Assembly (NCBI GenBank): GCA_947359465.1
Contig: CANAIC010000148.1
Location: 28,001-92,000, forward strand
From: Metellina segmentata
Taxonomy: Eukaryota > Arthropoda > Arachnida > Araneae > Tetragnathidae
Reading direction: 5' to 3'
DNA: 64,000 nt
Below are positions 63,621 to 64,000 of the stretch, in pieces; positions within the stretch are counted from its first letter, which is position 1, and each line of letters begins with the position of its first letter. The notes beneath the pieces are model-generated. The model ran no database searches. It was not told the DNA's origin and saw only the letters and a list, made by a program, of their open reading frames with translations. A program made the translations under genes and the position numbers.

Positions 63621-64000
63621 GCAACAATTTATTTATAATATAGTAGTGGAGAGACAATGCTCTTAGAAAGAATGAAATTTAAACAGTCCTTTCGACAAGA
63701 GTTGAGTGAACAATAATGGAATACAATAAAAACCATTCAAATGGCAACCAACAATTGAAATCTTTTGAATTGCAAAAGACTGAAATCTATTGATCGGTAT
63801 AATAACAATCGAACAAGAATGGGAGGATCCGATAACAATGGAATCTTTTCTTATTCTTCCCCCATAACAATACCTTTGAACTGATTTTACAAAAGGGGGA
63901 TAGTTGTTTCCACAGAACAAAGAGTTCTAACAGTCATTTCAATTAATTATAACCCCAAGCATGTAAGCTGTGTTTATCGTTCTCTCTTCTCGTTGCATTC
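63621..64000. repeat. Partial unit 56
   Basis: The last unit is cut by the window edge after 380 bp. It has the AAAGGGGGATAG and AATTAATTATAACC markers. The array clearly continues to the right. Confidence 0.95.

Larger units (their letters stand above)
1..64000. repeat. Tandem array of a ~1,157-bp unit, 55 full copies plus one partial, 5S rRNA-related
   Basis: The array is seen directly by matching landmarks such as GGGAGGATCC, TCGGGTACCCGA and AGTACTTGG once per period. Taking the first window base as phase 1, units start at 1, 1159, 2316, 3474, 4629, 5786, 6943, 8100, 9257, 10414, 11570, 12727, 13883, 15040, 16197, 17355, 18511, 19668, 20825, 21983, 23141, 24298, 25455, 26612, 27769, 28925, 30083, 31240, 32398, 33556, 34714, 35871, 37029, 38186, 39344, 40500, 41657, 42808, 43965, 45122, 46279, 47432, 48589, 49740, 50897, 52054, 53211, 54368, 55525, 56682, 57838, 58995, 60152, 61308, 62464 and 63621 (partial). 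Most units are 1,156-1,158 bp. Units at 41657 and 48589 are 1,151 bp because of a 6-bp deletion, and the unit at 46279 is 1,153 bp because it has that deletion plus a 2-bp insertion. All units have the same orientation. Whether it is transcribed rDNA or silent satellite cannot be told from sequence. Confidence 0.98.

Noticed and set aside
1..64000. CRISPR array or prokaryotic mobile element
   Set aside because: Repeats are over 1 kb and contiguous, without short repeat-spacer alternation or cas-like or transposase genes; the 5S-like sequence and Pol III terminator are eukaryotic.

Overview
The whole 64 kb window is one head-to-tail tandem array. A unit of about 1,157 bp (range 1,151-1,158) repeats 55 times in full, and a 56th copy is cut by the right edge at 63621-64000. 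I see no non-repeat sequence and no array edge. Neighbouring units differ by a handful of substitutions and short indels. The DNA is AT-rich, no unit carries a convincing protein gene, and the only family I recognise in the unit is a eukaryotic RNA polymerase III gene. The window is therefore nuclear satellite-like or rDNA-like DNA of a eukaryote. The 5S-like sequence looks closest to the arthropod/mollusc type as I remember it, but I cannot name the organism.

Layout of a unit (numbered from unit 1): 1-350 is AT-rich spacer with a single BamHI site. Positions 350-650 are the least variable part and hold a run of four inverted repeats: a 12-bp palindrome containing a KpnI site, two short hairpins, and a 9-bp stem around a 25-nt loop. 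Positions 650-748 are AT-rich spacer with a T run. Positions 749-759 are a T-rich Pol III-type terminator for the minus strand. Positions 763-884 are a 122-nt minus-strand sequence clearly related to 5S rRNA. Positions 885-1158 are spacer with a tRNA B-box-like stretch at 1081-1090 and a hairpin across the unit junction.

The 5S-like sequence keeps the size and colinearity of 5S, the box C core AGTACTTGG, the flanks of box A and the GGAACACC segment. It has lost most CpG positions of a canonical 5S, its helix III no longer pairs, and it contains a new perfect 7-bp hairpin. It is at least as variable between copies as the rest of the unit. I read it as a divergent 5S gene or a 5S pseudogene amplified as a satellite; sequence alone does not settle which.

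Above the unit level, shared private variants show multi-unit duplications: two-unit blocks near 10.6-15.3 kb and 52-56.6 kb, a four-unit block duplicated side by side near 13.2-22.5 kb, and a three-unit block near 55.3-62.3 kb. The same haplotypes also recur tens of kilobases apart. One unit (starting at 33556) carries a sharply bounded 260-bp patch of 19 differences. This pattern fits unequal exchange and gene conversion within an array.
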